Shown here: in pieces, positions 52,211 to 61,108 of the stretch
Position numbering within the stretch: the stretch's first letter is position 1
How the letters are laid out: the number at the start of each line of letters is the position of its first letter
Origin: CAIWHR01 sp963734055
GTDB taxonomy: Bacteria; Pseudomonadota; Gammaproteobacteria; Burkholderiales; Casimicrobiaceae
Length of the DNA stretch: 64,000 bases
Direction: 5' to 3'
Assembly: GCA_963734055.1 (NCBI GenBank)
Contig: CAVTFQ010000007.1
Span: 186,001 to 250,000, forward strand
Notes under the pieces: model-generated
Databases searched by the model: none
What the model saw: only the letters and a program-made list of their open reading frames with translations
Told to the model about the DNA's origin: nothing
Program-made: the position numbers and the translations under genes

Positions 52211-52276
52211 ACGGAGATGGCATTCCTCCTTCAACCGCCGCACGAGCCTCACGCGGCTGATGATGCCTGCACGTAG
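52211..52276 (+). promoter_or_regulatory. Fluoride riboswitch (crcB motif)
   Basis: The sequence matches the crcB motif: GGAGATGGCATTCCTCC, a short AACCGC step and GGCTGATGATGCCTGC. Helix P1 pairs GGAG (52213-52216) with CTCC (52226-52229). A second helix pairs CCGC (52235-52238) with GCGG (52253-52256). The pseudoknot pairs GGCAT (52219-52223) with ATGCC (52263-52267). It precedes crcB and a DUF190 gene, the usual targets. When fluoride is bound, expression should turn on. Confidence 0.93.
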
Positions 52277-52380
52277 CACCCGGATCCCGGTGGCGCGGCA
52301 GGCGTTGATACGGACTTCCTGCGCACGTCAAGCCGAACGATCGACCGTCGCCGCGCATTGGCGCGCGGAGGGAGGACTGC

Positions 52381-52776
52381 ATGCCCTGGAGCGGCGTTCT
52401 GGCAGTGGGTGGCGGCGCGGCCGTCGGTGCGTGGCTGCGCTGGGGGCTGGGCGCGATGCTCAATCCGCTGTTTCCGACGCTGCCGCTCGGTACCCTTGCG
52501 GCCAATCTGGTCGGCGGCTTGCTGATGGGGATGGCGATGGAGATGCTGACGCGGCACGCCGCCCTGCCGCCGGAAGCCCGGTTGCTGGTCACCACGGGAT
52601 TCCTGGGCGGGCTCACGACGTTCTCGACATTCTCCGCCGAGATCGTCACGCTGCTCCTGCGGCGCGAGTACGTGTGGGGATCGATTGCGATCGGCGGACA
52701 CGTCGTGGGCTCGATCGTCATGACGGTGCTGGGGCTCGTCGCGGCGCGCGCGCTCTACGCCTGGGGGTCGGCATGA
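52381..52776 (+). CDS. crcB: Fluoride efflux channel CrcB (Fluc)
   Basis: The 131-residue protein has four membrane helices and the signature GFLGGLTTFSTFSAEI. GAWLRWGLGAML and ANLVGGLLMGMAME are the other conserved stretches. Two antiparallel copies form a fluoride channel that lowers cytoplasmic fluoride. The RBS GGAGGGAGGA precedes the ATG. It is under the fluoride riboswitch 105 bases upstream. Confidence 0.95.
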   Translation: MPWSGVLAVGGGAAVGAWLRWGLGAMLNPLFPTLPLGTLAANLVGGLLMGMAMEMLTRHAALPPEARLLVTTGFLGGLTTFSTFSAEIVTLLLRREYVWGSIAIGGHVVGSIVMTVLGLVAARALYAWGSA

Positions 52777-52801
52777 CCATTGGCGAGGCGGAGGCCGATC
52801 G

Positions 52802-53125
52802 ATGAACGGCACGCTGCTGCGGTTCTACGTCCACGAGAACCGGCTGCACCGGCACGTCGCACTCTACGAATGGCTGCTCGAGCAGGCGAAGAAGCAGGGC
52901 ATCCGCGGCGGGTCGGCGTTCCGCGCGATCGCCGGCTTCGGCCGCCACGGCATCCTGCACGAGGAGCACTTCTTCGAGCTCGCGGCCGAGATGACGATCG
53001 TCGTCGAGTTCCTGGTGACGGCCGAGGAGGCCGATCGCCTGATCGAGCTGGTCCGCGCAGAAGCGATCGGCATTTTCTACGCGCGCGTCGCCGCGGAATT
53101 CGGCACGACCGGAAGCGCCCGCTGA
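52802..53125 (+). CDS. DUF190 protein, fluoride operon partner
   Basis: The 107-residue protein is of the DUF190 family (LLRFYVHENRLHRHVALYEW, then GIRGGSAFRAIAGFGRHGI and MTIVVEFLVTAEEADRLIEL). It has a PII-like ferredoxin fold without a known ligand. DUF190 genes often sit beside crcB under the fluoride riboswitch, where they probably assist or regulate fluoride export. It starts 25 bases after crcB. Confidence 0.88.
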   Translation: MNGTLLRFYVHENRLHRHVALYEWLLEQAKKQGIRGGSAFRAIAGFGRHGILHEEHFFELAAEMTIVVEFLVTAEEADRLIELVRAEAIGIFYARVAAEFGTTGSAR

Positions 53126-53167
53126 CGAATCGATACAATAGCCGTCCGCGAACGAAGGAGAGACCCG

Positions 53168-54143
53168 ATGCCGCATGCGATCCGCATCCACGCCCCCGGC
53201 GGTCCCGACGTCATGCAATGGGAGGAGGTCGCCGTCGGTGAACCCGGGCCCGGCGAGGCGCGCGTGCGCCACACGGCGGTGGGCGTCAACTACATCGACA
53301 CCTATCACCGCGGCGGGCTCTACAAGCTGCCGCTGCCCGCGGGCATCGGCAGCGAGGCGGCGGGCGTCGTCGAGGCCGTTGGAAGCGGCGTCACGTGGGT
53401 CAAGGCCGGCGATCGCGTCGCGTACTGCGGCGGGGCGGTCGGTTCCTACAGCGAGGTCCGCGTGATGCCGGCCGAGCGGCTGGTCAAGCTCCCCGACGGG
53501 ATCACGGACCGGGTCGCCGCGACGCTGATGCTGAAGGGCCTCACGGTCCAGTACCTGTTCCGGCAGACGTATCGGCTCAAGGAAGGCGAGACGATCCTCT
53601 TCCAGGCGGCCGCCGGTGGCGTCGGGCTGATCGCGTGCCAGTGGGCGCGCGCGCTCGGCGTGACGATGATCGGCACCGTCGGCTCGGACGACAAGGCGGC
53701 GCTCGCGAAGGCCCACGGCTGCGCGCACACGATCGTCTACACGCGTGAGAACTTCGTCGAACGCGTGAAGGCACTGACCGGCGGCAAGGGCGTTCCGGTC
53801 GTCTACGACGGTGTCGGCAAGGACACGTTCCCCGCCTCGCTCGACTGCCTCTCGCCGCGCGGCATGTTCGTGAGCTACGGCAACGCGTCCGGGCCGGTGC
53901 CGCCCCTCGACATCCTGATGCTCACGGCGAAGGGTTCGCTCTACGCTGACACGGCCGACGCTCGTCACCTACACGGCGACGCGCGAAGCCATCACGACGA
54001 TGGCGAAGGAGCTCTTCGACCTCGTGCTCGCGGGCAAGATCAAGAGCGAGCCGCGGCAGACGTTCCCGCTGCGCGACGCCGCCGCCGCGCACCGCGCGCT
54101 CGAGTCGCGCGCGACGACCGGCGCGACCGTGCTTTTGCCCTGA
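53168..54143 (+). pseudogene. NADPH:quinone reductase, one-base insertion
   Basis: The intact protein would be about 324 residues, of the zeta-crystallin/QorA branch. The first frame shows HAPGGPDVMQWEEV, HTAVGVNYIDTYHRGGLY, GIGSEAAGVVEAVGSG, and the cofactor site AAAGGVGLIACQWARALG. After GSLY at about 53943 there is an extra C, so the frame is lost. The other frame continues TRPTLVTYTATREAITTMAK, then FDLVLAGKIKSEPRQTFPLR, and stops at 54141-54143. The insertion may be real or a sequencing error. The rest of the gene is undamaged. Confidence 0.85.
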
Positions 54144-54165
54144 CGGACACCGCGATCCTCCGCCG

Positions 54166-55657
54166 TCAGCGCGCCGAATTCAGGAGATCGCGCGCGACCG
54201 GCGCGAGCTCCGCGGCGGTCAACCCGACGGGCCCGCGCCGCGCGGCGACGCAGGCGTCGGCGGCCGCGCCGTGCAAGCACACGGCGAGCCGCAGCGCCGT
54301 CACCGGCTCGATGCGTTGCGCGAGGAAAGCGCCCACGAATCCCGCGAGGACGTCGCCCGTGCCCGCGGACGCGAGCGCCGGGTTGCCGGTCGCGTTGACG
54401 TCCCAGCGACCGTCGAGATGCGCGAGCACGCTGCCCGCCCCTTTGAGCACGACCGACGCGTGCAGCTTGGCAGCGATCTCGAGCGCCGCGGCGATGCGAT
54501 CCGACTGCACGTCGTTGACCGACCTCGCGAGCAGGCGTCCGGCCTCGGCCGGATGAGGCGTCGCGATCGTCGGTGCCGGCCGTGTAGCGACCGCCGCGGC
54601 CAACTCGGGGCGCAGGGCAATGAGCGTCAGCGCATCGGCGTCGAGGACGAGCGGCACCGGTTCCGCGATCGCGCGCGCGACGATCTCCGCGGCGGCATCG
54701 TCGGTGCCGAGGCCGGGTCCGCAGACGAGCGCGTCGGCACCCGCGCCCAATACCCTCGCAGCAGGGCGCAGCATGAGCTCGGGTTGGCCCCAGTCCACGG
54801 CCGGGTGCTGTCCGGCGGCGAATCCGACCCAGACTTTCCCCGCGCCCGTGTGCAGCGCGGCGCGGCCGGCGAGGAGCGGTGCGCCGACCATCCCTGCGGC
54901 ACCGCCGATGATGCCGAGCGTGCCGAACGTGCCCTTGTGCACGTTGCGCAGGCGGCGGCGGAGGACGTCGGGGAGCGCGCCGGCGAGAACGGGCCAGTCG
55001 AGGCGATGTCCGCGCACGGGTGCGACGGCCTCACACTCGACGCCGAGGGCGTGAACCGACACCGTGCCCGCGCAGTCGACCCCGTCGCCCATGATGAGCC
55101 CGGGCTTGAGCGCGATGAACGTGGCGGTCGCATCGGCGCGGATCGCAGCGCCGTACGCGACGCCCGTGTCCGCGTTGACGCCCGTCGGCACGTCGAGCGC
55201 GAGGATCGGCGCGCCGGAGGCGTTCGCATGCTCGACGAGCGCGGCGTAGTCCGGGGTGAGGGGCCGGGTCAGCCCGATGCCGAAGAGGCCGTCGACGATC
55301 AGCCGCCCATGGCCGTCGGCGGGTGACTTCGCGCACCGTCCTGCCGCCGCCACCGACGTACGCGCCGTAGGCGGCCGCCGCGTCCTCCGGCAGCCGGTCG
55401 GGGTCGCCGCGGAACACGACCGTGGGATCGAAGAACCACTGCCGCAGCCAGCGCGCTACGACGAACGCGTCGCCCCCGTTGTTGCCGGGGCCCGCGAGTA
55501 CCGTGATGCCGCCGCCGAGATCGCCGGACATGGCACGGGCGACCTCGGCCGCGGCGAGGCCGGCGCGCTCCATCAGCGGCTCGCCCCGCGCCGCCGTCTC
55601 GACCCGTCTCAGGTCGGCGGTGCGCACCACGGGCACGAGCGCCGGCGTTCCGGACAT
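54166..55657 (-). pseudogene. nnrDE: Bifunctional NAD(P)H-hydrate repair enzyme NnrE-NnrD, frameshifted
   Basis: The N-terminal epimerase (55657 to about 55340) has LMERAGLAAAEVARAM, then AGPGNNGGDAFVVARWLRQW. The frame shifts near 55330-55360. The second frame carries LIVDGLFGIGLTRPLTPDYA and ALDVPTGVNADTGV, then the ADP-dependent dehydratase with GTLGIIGGAAGMVGAPLLAG, CGPGLGTDDAAAEI, TPHPAEAGRLLARS and NPALASAGTGDVLAGFVGAF. All domains of the roughly 495-residue protein are present. Only one shift separates them, in a Gly-rich run (GGTGGCGGCGGC), so an assembly indel is possible. It converges on the frameshifted quinone reductase. Confidence 0.88.
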
Positions 55658-55859
55658 CCCTGGATTATAGGCCGCGGTCCGACGCGCTTGCCGCCGGACG
55701 GGCCGCGTGACAATGGGCTGCGCGCGCCGCTACACTACCGGACCAGCGCCTCCCGTTAGCGCCGCCTCGAGCGGGCATCGGGCGGACCGACCCGTTCCCA
55801 CCCACCGGTAGAATCAGAATCGCCCGCGGCTTTCGAAGCTGCGCCACAGGAGGACCTCC

Positions 55860-56756
55860 ATGAAGCTGTATCGCACGACCTTTTTCGTCCTCGTCGCCAC
55901 GGCGTTCGCGCTCACCGCGCATGCGCAGGAGCTCACCGGAACCCTGAAGAAGGTCAAGGACACCGGTGCGATCACGATCGGTTATCGCGAATCCTCGATT
56001 CCGTTCAGCTACCTCAACGACAACCAGCAGCCGATCGGCTACGCGATGGACCTCTGCATGCGCATCGTCGATGCGACGAAGAAGCAGCTCAACATGCCGA
56101 ACCTCAAGCTCAACCTGCAGCCGGTCACGTCGTCGAACCGCATCCCGCTGCTGCAGAACGGCACGATCGACCTGGAGTGCGGGTCGACGACCAACAGTGT
56201 CGAGCGCGAGAAGCAGGTCGCCTTCGGGCCCACGTACTTCGTGATCAACGTGACGGCGGCGGTGAAGAAGGACAGCGGCATCAACAGCCTCGCCGACCTC
56301 AACGGCAAGACGATCTCGACGACCGCCGGGACGACGTCCGTGCCGCTGCTCCGCAAGTACGAGAAGACGAAGAACGCCGACATCAAGTCGATCGACGCCA
56401 AGGACCATGCGGAGTCGTTCCTGCTGATGTCGCAGGGCCGCACGTCCGCGTTCATCATGGACGACATCCTGCTCGCCGGCCTGATCGCCAGCTCGCCGAA
56501 CCCGGGCGAATTCAAGATTCTCAAGGAATCGCTGCGCCAGGAGCCCTACAGCATGATGCTGCGCAAGGACGACCCGCAGTTCAAGGCGCTGGTCGACAAG
56601 ACCATCGGCGACATCATGCGATCGGGCGAGATCGATAAGATCTACGCCAAGTGGTTCCTGAGCCCGATTCCCCCGAAGAACATCAACCTGAGCTTCGAGG
56701 AAACGCAGGCGATCCGGGAGGCATTCGCCCACCCCAACGACAAGGGCGTCGAATAA
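55860..56756 (+). CDS. gltI: Glutamate/aspartate ABC transporter binding protein
   Basis: The 298-residue periplasmic protein has a signal peptide (LVATAFALTAHAQ). It has TGTLKKVKDTGAITIGYRES, SIPFSYLNDNQQPIGYAMDL, LECGSTTNSVEREKQVAFGP and NLSFEETQAIREAFAHPND, all typical of GltI. AGGAGG precedes the ATG. It is followed by the permeases and ATPase in the order gltI-gltJ-gltK-gltL. Confidence 0.93.
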   Translation: MKLYRTTFFVLVATAFALTAHAQELTGTLKKVKDTGAITIGYRESSIPFSYLNDNQQPIGYAMDLCMRIVDATKKQLNMPNLKLNLQPVTSSNRIPLLQNGTIDLECGSTTNSVEREKQVAFGPTYFVINVTAAVKKDSGINSLADLNGKTISTTAGTTSVPLLRKYEKTKNADIKSIDAKDHAESFLLMSQGRTSAFIMDDILLAGLIASSPNPGEFKILKESLRQEPYSMMLRKDDPQFKALVDKTIGDIMRSGEIDKIYAKWFLSPIPPKNINLSFEETQAIREAFAHPNDKGVE

Positions 56757-56863
56757 CGCTCGGCTGTCGGTGCGGGTAGGGAGGGTCGGGCGGCCCCGCG
56801 AGGCCATCCCGCGCCGCCCGTTTGTGCCGCGGGTGACCGTGCCCGCGTCAGCAAGGAGACCGG

Positions 56864-57607
56864 ATGGCGACTGGCAATACCCTGGACTGGGGCGTCTTCT
56901 TCCAGGAGCTTCCCGGCGGCGGCGAGCAGTACTGGCAGCTGCTCGCGTCGGGCGTCGTCTGGACGCTTGCGGTATCCGCGTGCGCGTGGCTGATCGCGCT
57001 CGTCCTCGGATCGGTGATCGGCACGGTCCGGACGACGGATCGCCGGTGGCTGGTTCGGTTCGGCGATGGCTGGGTCGAGCTGTTCCGCAACGTGCCGCTC
57101 CTTGTCCAGATGTTCCTGTGGTACTTCGTCATTCCGGAGTTCGTCCCGCCGCTCAAGGCGTGGCTCGTGCGCACCGATCCGATCAACGCCCAGTTCGCGG
57201 CGGCCGTGCTCTGCCTGGGCCTGTTCACGTCGGCCCGCGTCGCCGAGCAGGTGCGTGCCGGCATCCAGTCGCTGCCGCGGGGCCAGCGGATGGCGGGCAT
57301 GGCGCTCGGCCTCACGCAGCCGCAGGTCTATCGGCACGTGCTGCTGCCAATGGCATTCCGCATCGTGATCCCTCCGCTCACGAGCGAGACGATGAACCTG
57401 ATCAAGAACTCGTCGATCGCGCTCACCATCGGACTCGCGGAGCTCACGTTCCGCTCGCGCGAGATGGGCGAATACACGTTCCACTTCTTCGAGGCGTTCA
57501 GCGCTGCGACGGTCATCTACATCGCGATCGCGATGACGGCGAACCGCGTGATGGCCGTCGTCGAGCGGCGGGTGGCCGTGCCGGGTTACATCGCGGGCGG
57601 CAAATAG
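56864..57607 (+). CDS. gltJ: Glutamate/aspartate ABC transporter permease GltJ
   Basis: The 247-residue inner membrane permease begins MATGNTLDWGVFFQELPGGG, with the EAA-loop region RAGIQSLPRGQRMAGMALGL and the preceding FRNVPLLVQMFLWYFVI. Together with GltK it forms the transmembrane channel. ATG 56864 has AGGAG upstream. A gap of 107 bases separates it from gltI. Confidence 0.92.
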   Translation: MATGNTLDWGVFFQELPGGGEQYWQLLASGVVWTLAVSACAWLIALVLGSVIGTVRTTDRRWLVRFGDGWVELFRNVPLLVQMFLWYFVIPEFVPPLKAWLVRTDPINAQFAAAVLCLGLFTSARVAEQVRAGIQSLPRGQRMAGMALGLTQPQVYRHVLLPMAFRIVIPPLTSETMNLIKNSSIALTIGLAELTFRSREMGEYTFHFFEAFSAATVIYIAIAMTANRVMAVVERRVAVPGYIAGGK

Positions 57608-57616
57608 GATCGGGCG

Positions 57617-58300
57617 GTGAACCTCGACTTCGACGTCGTCGGCCGTTCGCTGCCGTTCCTCTGGACCGGCTTCAAGTACACGGTCCAGCTGACGGCGATC
57701 GCGACCGCCGGCGGGATCTTCTTCGGCACGTTGCTCGCGCTCGCCCGGCTGTCGCCGGCGAAGCCGGTCGCGTACGCGGCGGCCGGCTACGTGAACCTGA
57801 TGCGGTCGATCCCGCTCGTGCTCGTCCTGTTCTGGTTCTTCTTCCTGATGCCGCAGGTGCTGCAGGCGATCATCGGCAGCGAGCGGCCGCCCGCGATCGG
57901 TGCCGAGCGCACCGCGATCATCACCTTCATCATGTTCGAGGCGGCCTACTTCTGCGAGATCATGCGGGCCGGCATCCAGTCCATTCCGAAGGGACAGGTC
58001 AACTCGGCCTACGCGCTCGGCCTCACCTACGGCCAGGCGATGCGGCTCATCATCCTGCCGCAGGCGTTCCGCAACATGATCCCGGTGCTGCTCACGCAGA
58101 CGATCATCCTCTTCCAGGACACGTCGCTCGTCTACGTGATCTCGGCCACCGACTTCACGGGCGCAGCCTCCAAGATCGCGCAGCGCGACGGCCGGCTGAT
58201 CGAGATGTACACGTTCGTTGCCGTCGTCTACTTCGTGCTCTGCTACACGCTCTCCTACGCGGTGAAGCTGCTGCAGAGGAAGATCGCCGTCATCCGCTGA
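57617..58300 (+). CDS. gltK: Glutamate/aspartate ABC transporter permease GltK
   Basis: The 227-residue permease has VNLMRSIPLVLVLFWFFFLM, the EAA-type loop RAGIQSIPKGQVNSAYALGL, and LTQTIILFQDTSLVYVISAT. It starts with GTG 57617, nine bases after gltJ. It pairs with GltJ in the amino acid transporter. Confidence 0.92.
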   Translation: MNLDFDVVGRSLPFLWTGFKYTVQLTAIATAGGIFFGTLLALARLSPAKPVAYAAAGYVNLMRSIPLVLVLFWFFFLMPQVLQAIIGSERPPAIGAERTAIITFIMFEAAYFCEIMRAGIQSIPKGQVNSAYALGLTYGQAMRLIILPQAFRNMIPVLLTQTIILFQDTSLVYVISATDFTGAASKIAQRDGRLIEMYTFVAVVYFVLCYTLSYAVKLLQRKIAVIR

Positions 58301-58346
58301 GGACACGCGCTCGCGTCTGCGAACATAGCCTGAACGGACCCTTACC

Positions 58347-59081
58347 ATGCCCATGATCTCCGTCGACGGTGTCTCGAAGTGGTACGGCCAGTTCCAGGTC
58401 CTGACCGACTGCACGACGAAGGTCGAGAAGGGCGAGGTGATCGTCGTCTGCGGGCCGTCGGGGTCGGGCAAGTCGACGCTCATCAAGTGCGTCAATGCGC
58501 TCGAGCCGTTCCAGAAGGGCCAGGTCACCGTCGACGGAATCCCGGTGCATGATCCGAAGACCAACCTGCCCAAGCTGCGCGCGCGGGTGGGAATGGTGTT
58601 CCAGCACTTCGAGCTGTTTCCGCACCTCTCGATCACCGAAAACCTGACGCTGGCGCAGATCAAGGTGTTGAACCGCGGCAAGGACGAGGCGATCGAGCGC
58701 GGATTGAAGCTGCTCGACCGCGTCGGCCTCAACGCCCAAAAGGACAAGTTTCCTGGTCAGCTTTCGGGCGGCCAGCAGCAGCGGGTCGCCATCGCGCGGG
58801 CGCTGTCGATGGACCCGATCTGCATGCTGTTCGACGAGCCCACCTCGGCGCTCGACCCCGAGATGATCAACGAGGTGCTCGACGTCATGGTGCTGCTCGC
58901 GAAGGAGGGGATGACGATGATGGTCGTTACCCACGAGATGGGCTTCGCGCGCAAGGTCGCGCACCGCGTGATCTTCATGGACCAGGGCCGCATCGTCGAG
59001 GACGCGACCAAGGACGACTTCTTCGGCAAGCCGCGTTCCGAGCGCGCGCAGCAGTTCCTGGCCAAGATCCTCTCGCACTGA
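58347..59081 (+). CDS. gltL: Glutamate/aspartate ABC transporter ATPase GltL
   Basis: The 244-residue ATPase has Walker A GPSGSGKSTLIKCVNALE, Q-loop VGMVFQHFELFPHLS, signature LSGGQQQRVAIARALS, Walker B CMLFDEPTSALDPE and the H-loop VTHEMGFA. It drives uptake through GltJ-GltK. It ends the operon. Confidence 0.95.
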   Translation: MPMISVDGVSKWYGQFQVLTDCTTKVEKGEVIVVCGPSGSGKSTLIKCVNALEPFQKGQVTVDGIPVHDPKTNLPKLRARVGMVFQHFELFPHLSITENLTLAQIKVLNRGKDEAIERGLKLLDRVGLNAQKDKFPGQLSGGQQQRVAIARALSMDPICMLFDEPTSALDPEMINEVLDVMVLLAKEGMTMMVVTHEMGFARKVAHRVIFMDQGRIVEDATKDDFFGKPRSERAQQFLAKILSH

Positions 59082-59192
59082 CCGGCCGGCGTCGGCGGAG
59101 GCGACCGCTCGGGCAGCCGTGGCGGCTTCCGAAGCGGGTGACGCGCATCGGGTAGCATGCGGCGTTTGACCACGGACGCGGGAACGAGAGCG

Positions 59193-59618
59193 ATGGAGAG
59201 GGCAGCCCGATGGGCTGCGGCGGTGGCGATGGCCTTGGCCGCAGGTTCGGCGATGGCGGCGGAGCCGGAGGCCGCCGGCCCACCTCCGCTCGCGACCGGC
59301 GACGCTCGGATCTGCTTCTACCGCGAGACCTGGCACGCGCTGTCGGTGCAGCCGGACGTCACGGTCGCCGGGAAGGTCGTGGGCAAGGCGTTCCCGAACG
59401 AGTGGTTCTGCGTCGACCGCAAGCCCGGCACGTACGAAGTCTCGACGGTCTCCGAGCCCGACCGCAGGTTCACGGTGGCGCTGCGGGCCGGCGAGACCCG
59501 CTACGCGAGCCTCGAATTCACGGTGACGTGGTTCCTCGTCGCGCACATCAACCCGGAGCTCGTCGACAACGCGACCGGTGAGAAGGGCGTCGTCGGATTG
59601 CACTACCATACGTACTGA
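59193..59618 (+). CDS. Exported DUF2846-like protein
   Basis: The 141-residue protein has a signal peptide (MERAARWAAAVAMALAAGSA) and a DUF2846-like domain (DARICFYRETWHALSVQPDV, FCVDRKPGTYEVSTV, ETRYASLEFTVTWFLVAHI). The function is unknown; the family is mostly lipoproteins, but no lipobox cysteine is seen. ATG 59193 gives the better signal peptide; ATG 59157 would add 12 residues. It lies between gltL and guaC. Confidence 0.7.
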   Translation: MERAARWAAAVAMALAAGSAMAAEPEAAGPPPLATGDARICFYRETWHALSVQPDVTVAGKVVGKAFPNEWFCVDRKPGTYEVSTVSEPDRRFTVALRAGETRYASLEFTVTWFLVAHINPELVDNATGEKGVVGLHYHTY

Positions 59619-59637
59619 GGCGGCGGCGGGGCGGAGC

Positions 59638-60687
59638 ATGCGGATCGAAGACGATGTCAAGCTCGACTTCCAGGACGTGCTGATCCGGCCGAAGCGGTCG
59701 ACGCTTGGCACGCGCTCCGACGTCGACATCTCGCGCGAGTTCACGTTCCGCCACACCGGCACCAAGTATCACGGCATCCCGATCGTCGCGTCGAACATGG
59801 ACACGACGGGCACCTTCGAGATGGCGCGCGCGCTCGATGGCTTCAAGCTGTCGACCGCGCTGCACAAGCACTACGCGGTGGCGGAGATCGCGGAGTTCTT
59901 CGCCGCCCTCGAGCGGAAGAGCGCGGCCTTCTACTCGATGGGCATCGCGCGCGCCGACGAGGACCGGTTCGAGAGGGTGATGCAGACGAGCGAGGGGGCC
60001 GAGCCCGCGGTGCGCTACGTCTGCATCGACGTCGCGAACGGCTACACCGAGAGCTTCGTCCGCTTCGTCAAGAAGATCCGCGATCGCCACCCGCATCTCG
60101 TGATCATGGCCGGCAACGTCGTCACCGGCGAGATGACCGAGGAGTTGATCCTGTCGGGCGCCGACATCGTCAAGGTCGGCATCGGCCCGGGGTCGGTCTG
60201 CACGACGCGCAAGGTGACGGGCGTCGGCTATCCGCAGCTCTCGGCGATCATCGAATGCGCGGATGCGGCACACGGGCTCGAAGGCCACATCTGCGCCGAC
60301 GGCGGCTGCGCGTCGGTGGGCGACATCGCCAAGGCGTTCGGCGGCGGCGCGGATTTTGTCATGCTGGGAGGCATGTTCGCGGGGCACGAGGAATCGGGGG
60401 GGGAGACCGTCGAGCGGGACGGCCGGAAGTTCCAGCGGTTCTACGGAATGAGCAGCAAGGAGGCGATGGAGCGCTACGCGGGCGGCGTCGCGAAGTACCG
60501 AGCGGCGGAGGGGCGCGAGGTGCTGGTGCCGTTCCGCGGTCCCGTCGCGGACACGGTGCAGGAGATCCTGGGCGGCGTGCGCTCCGCCTGCACGTACGTC
60601 GGCGCGCGCCGGCTGCGCGAGCTCTCCAAGCGCACGACTTTCGTCCGCGTCGCGCAGCAGGGCAACGAGGTGTTCGGCAAGGGCTGA
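59638..60687 (+). CDS. guaC: GMP reductase
   Basis: The 349-residue enzyme deaminates GMP reductively to IMP with NADPH. It shows LDFQDVLIRPKRSTLGTRSD, PIVASNMDTTGTFEMA, KVGIGPGSVCTTRKVTGVGY with catalytic Cys188, and HICADGGCASVGDIAKA. The Gly-x-Gly pattern AGGVAKYRAAEGREVLVPFR is the later loop of GuaC. It is distinguished from IMP dehydrogenase by the lack of CBS domains. GGAGC precedes the ATG. Confidence 0.93.
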   Translation: MRIEDDVKLDFQDVLIRPKRSTLGTRSDVDISREFTFRHTGTKYHGIPIVASNMDTTGTFEMARALDGFKLSTALHKHYAVAEIAEFFAALERKSAAFYSMGIARADEDRFERVMQTSEGAEPAVRYVCIDVANGYTESFVRFVKKIRDRHPHLVIMAGNVVTGEMTEELILSGADIVKVGIGPGSVCTTRKVTGVGYPQLSAIIECADAAHGLEGHICADGGCASVGDIAKAFGGGADFVMLGGMFAGHEESGGETVERDGRKFQRFYGMSSKEAMERYAGGVAKYRAAEGREVLVPFRGPVADTVQEILGGVRSACTYVGARRLRELSKRTTFVRVAQQGNEVFGKG

Positions 60688-60707
60688 GGCGCAGGTCCGG
60701 CGAGTGG

Positions 60708-61025
60708 ATGTCGGCGGCGGGCCCCGGTTGCGGCTGCTCCGATCGGGATTACACTGAGCCTGCCGCCGAGGCGGGCCGCATCCGCCGGGACTGCCTGGGC
60801 TCGAGGCTGACCGGCGGCGCGCGAGGAATCATGTTCGATTCGCCGTTCGAATTCTGCAAGGTGTGCAGGCAATACGTCCTGCTCGACCAGACGCAGCGGG
60901 AATGCGCGCGCGAGCATGCCTGCACGGACGCGACGTCGTGTCCGCTGCGCTGCTGCTTCACCGGCATCGAGTTCGGGAAGGCCGCGGACGACGCGAAGGA
61001 ACGCCGGGCACGTTCCCGGAAGTAG
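60708..61025 (+). CDS. Small Cys-rich protein of unknown function
   Basis: The 105-residue protein has nine cysteines: GCGCSDRDY, RRDCLGSR, EFCKVCRQYVL, RECAREHACTDA and CPLRCCFTG. The spacing suggests metal binding, perhaps iron-sulfur or zinc. No family is recognised. It starts 20 bases after guaC and may be cotranscribed. Confidence 0.65.
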   Translation: MSAAGPGCGCSDRDYTEPAAEAGRIRRDCLGSRLTGGARGIMFDSPFEFCKVCRQYVLLDQTQRECAREHACTDATSCPLRCCFTGIEFGKAADDAKERRARSRK

Positions 61026-61077
61026 GGTCAGACCCGACTTTCCGGTCGCACGCGGCGGGCCACGCTCGAGGAGCGCG

Positions 61078-61083
61078 TATAAT
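61078..61083 (+). promoter_or_regulatory. Candidate -10 box of purL
   Basis: TATAAT is a perfect -10 hexamer 25 bases before the purL ATG. No good -35 hexamer is seen at 17 bases upstream. A PurR-type operator was not found. A short GGGTCAGACCC palindrome lies at 61025-61035. Confidence 0.5.
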
Positions 61084-61108
61084 CGCGCTTTACGACCCCG
61101 TGCCGGGC

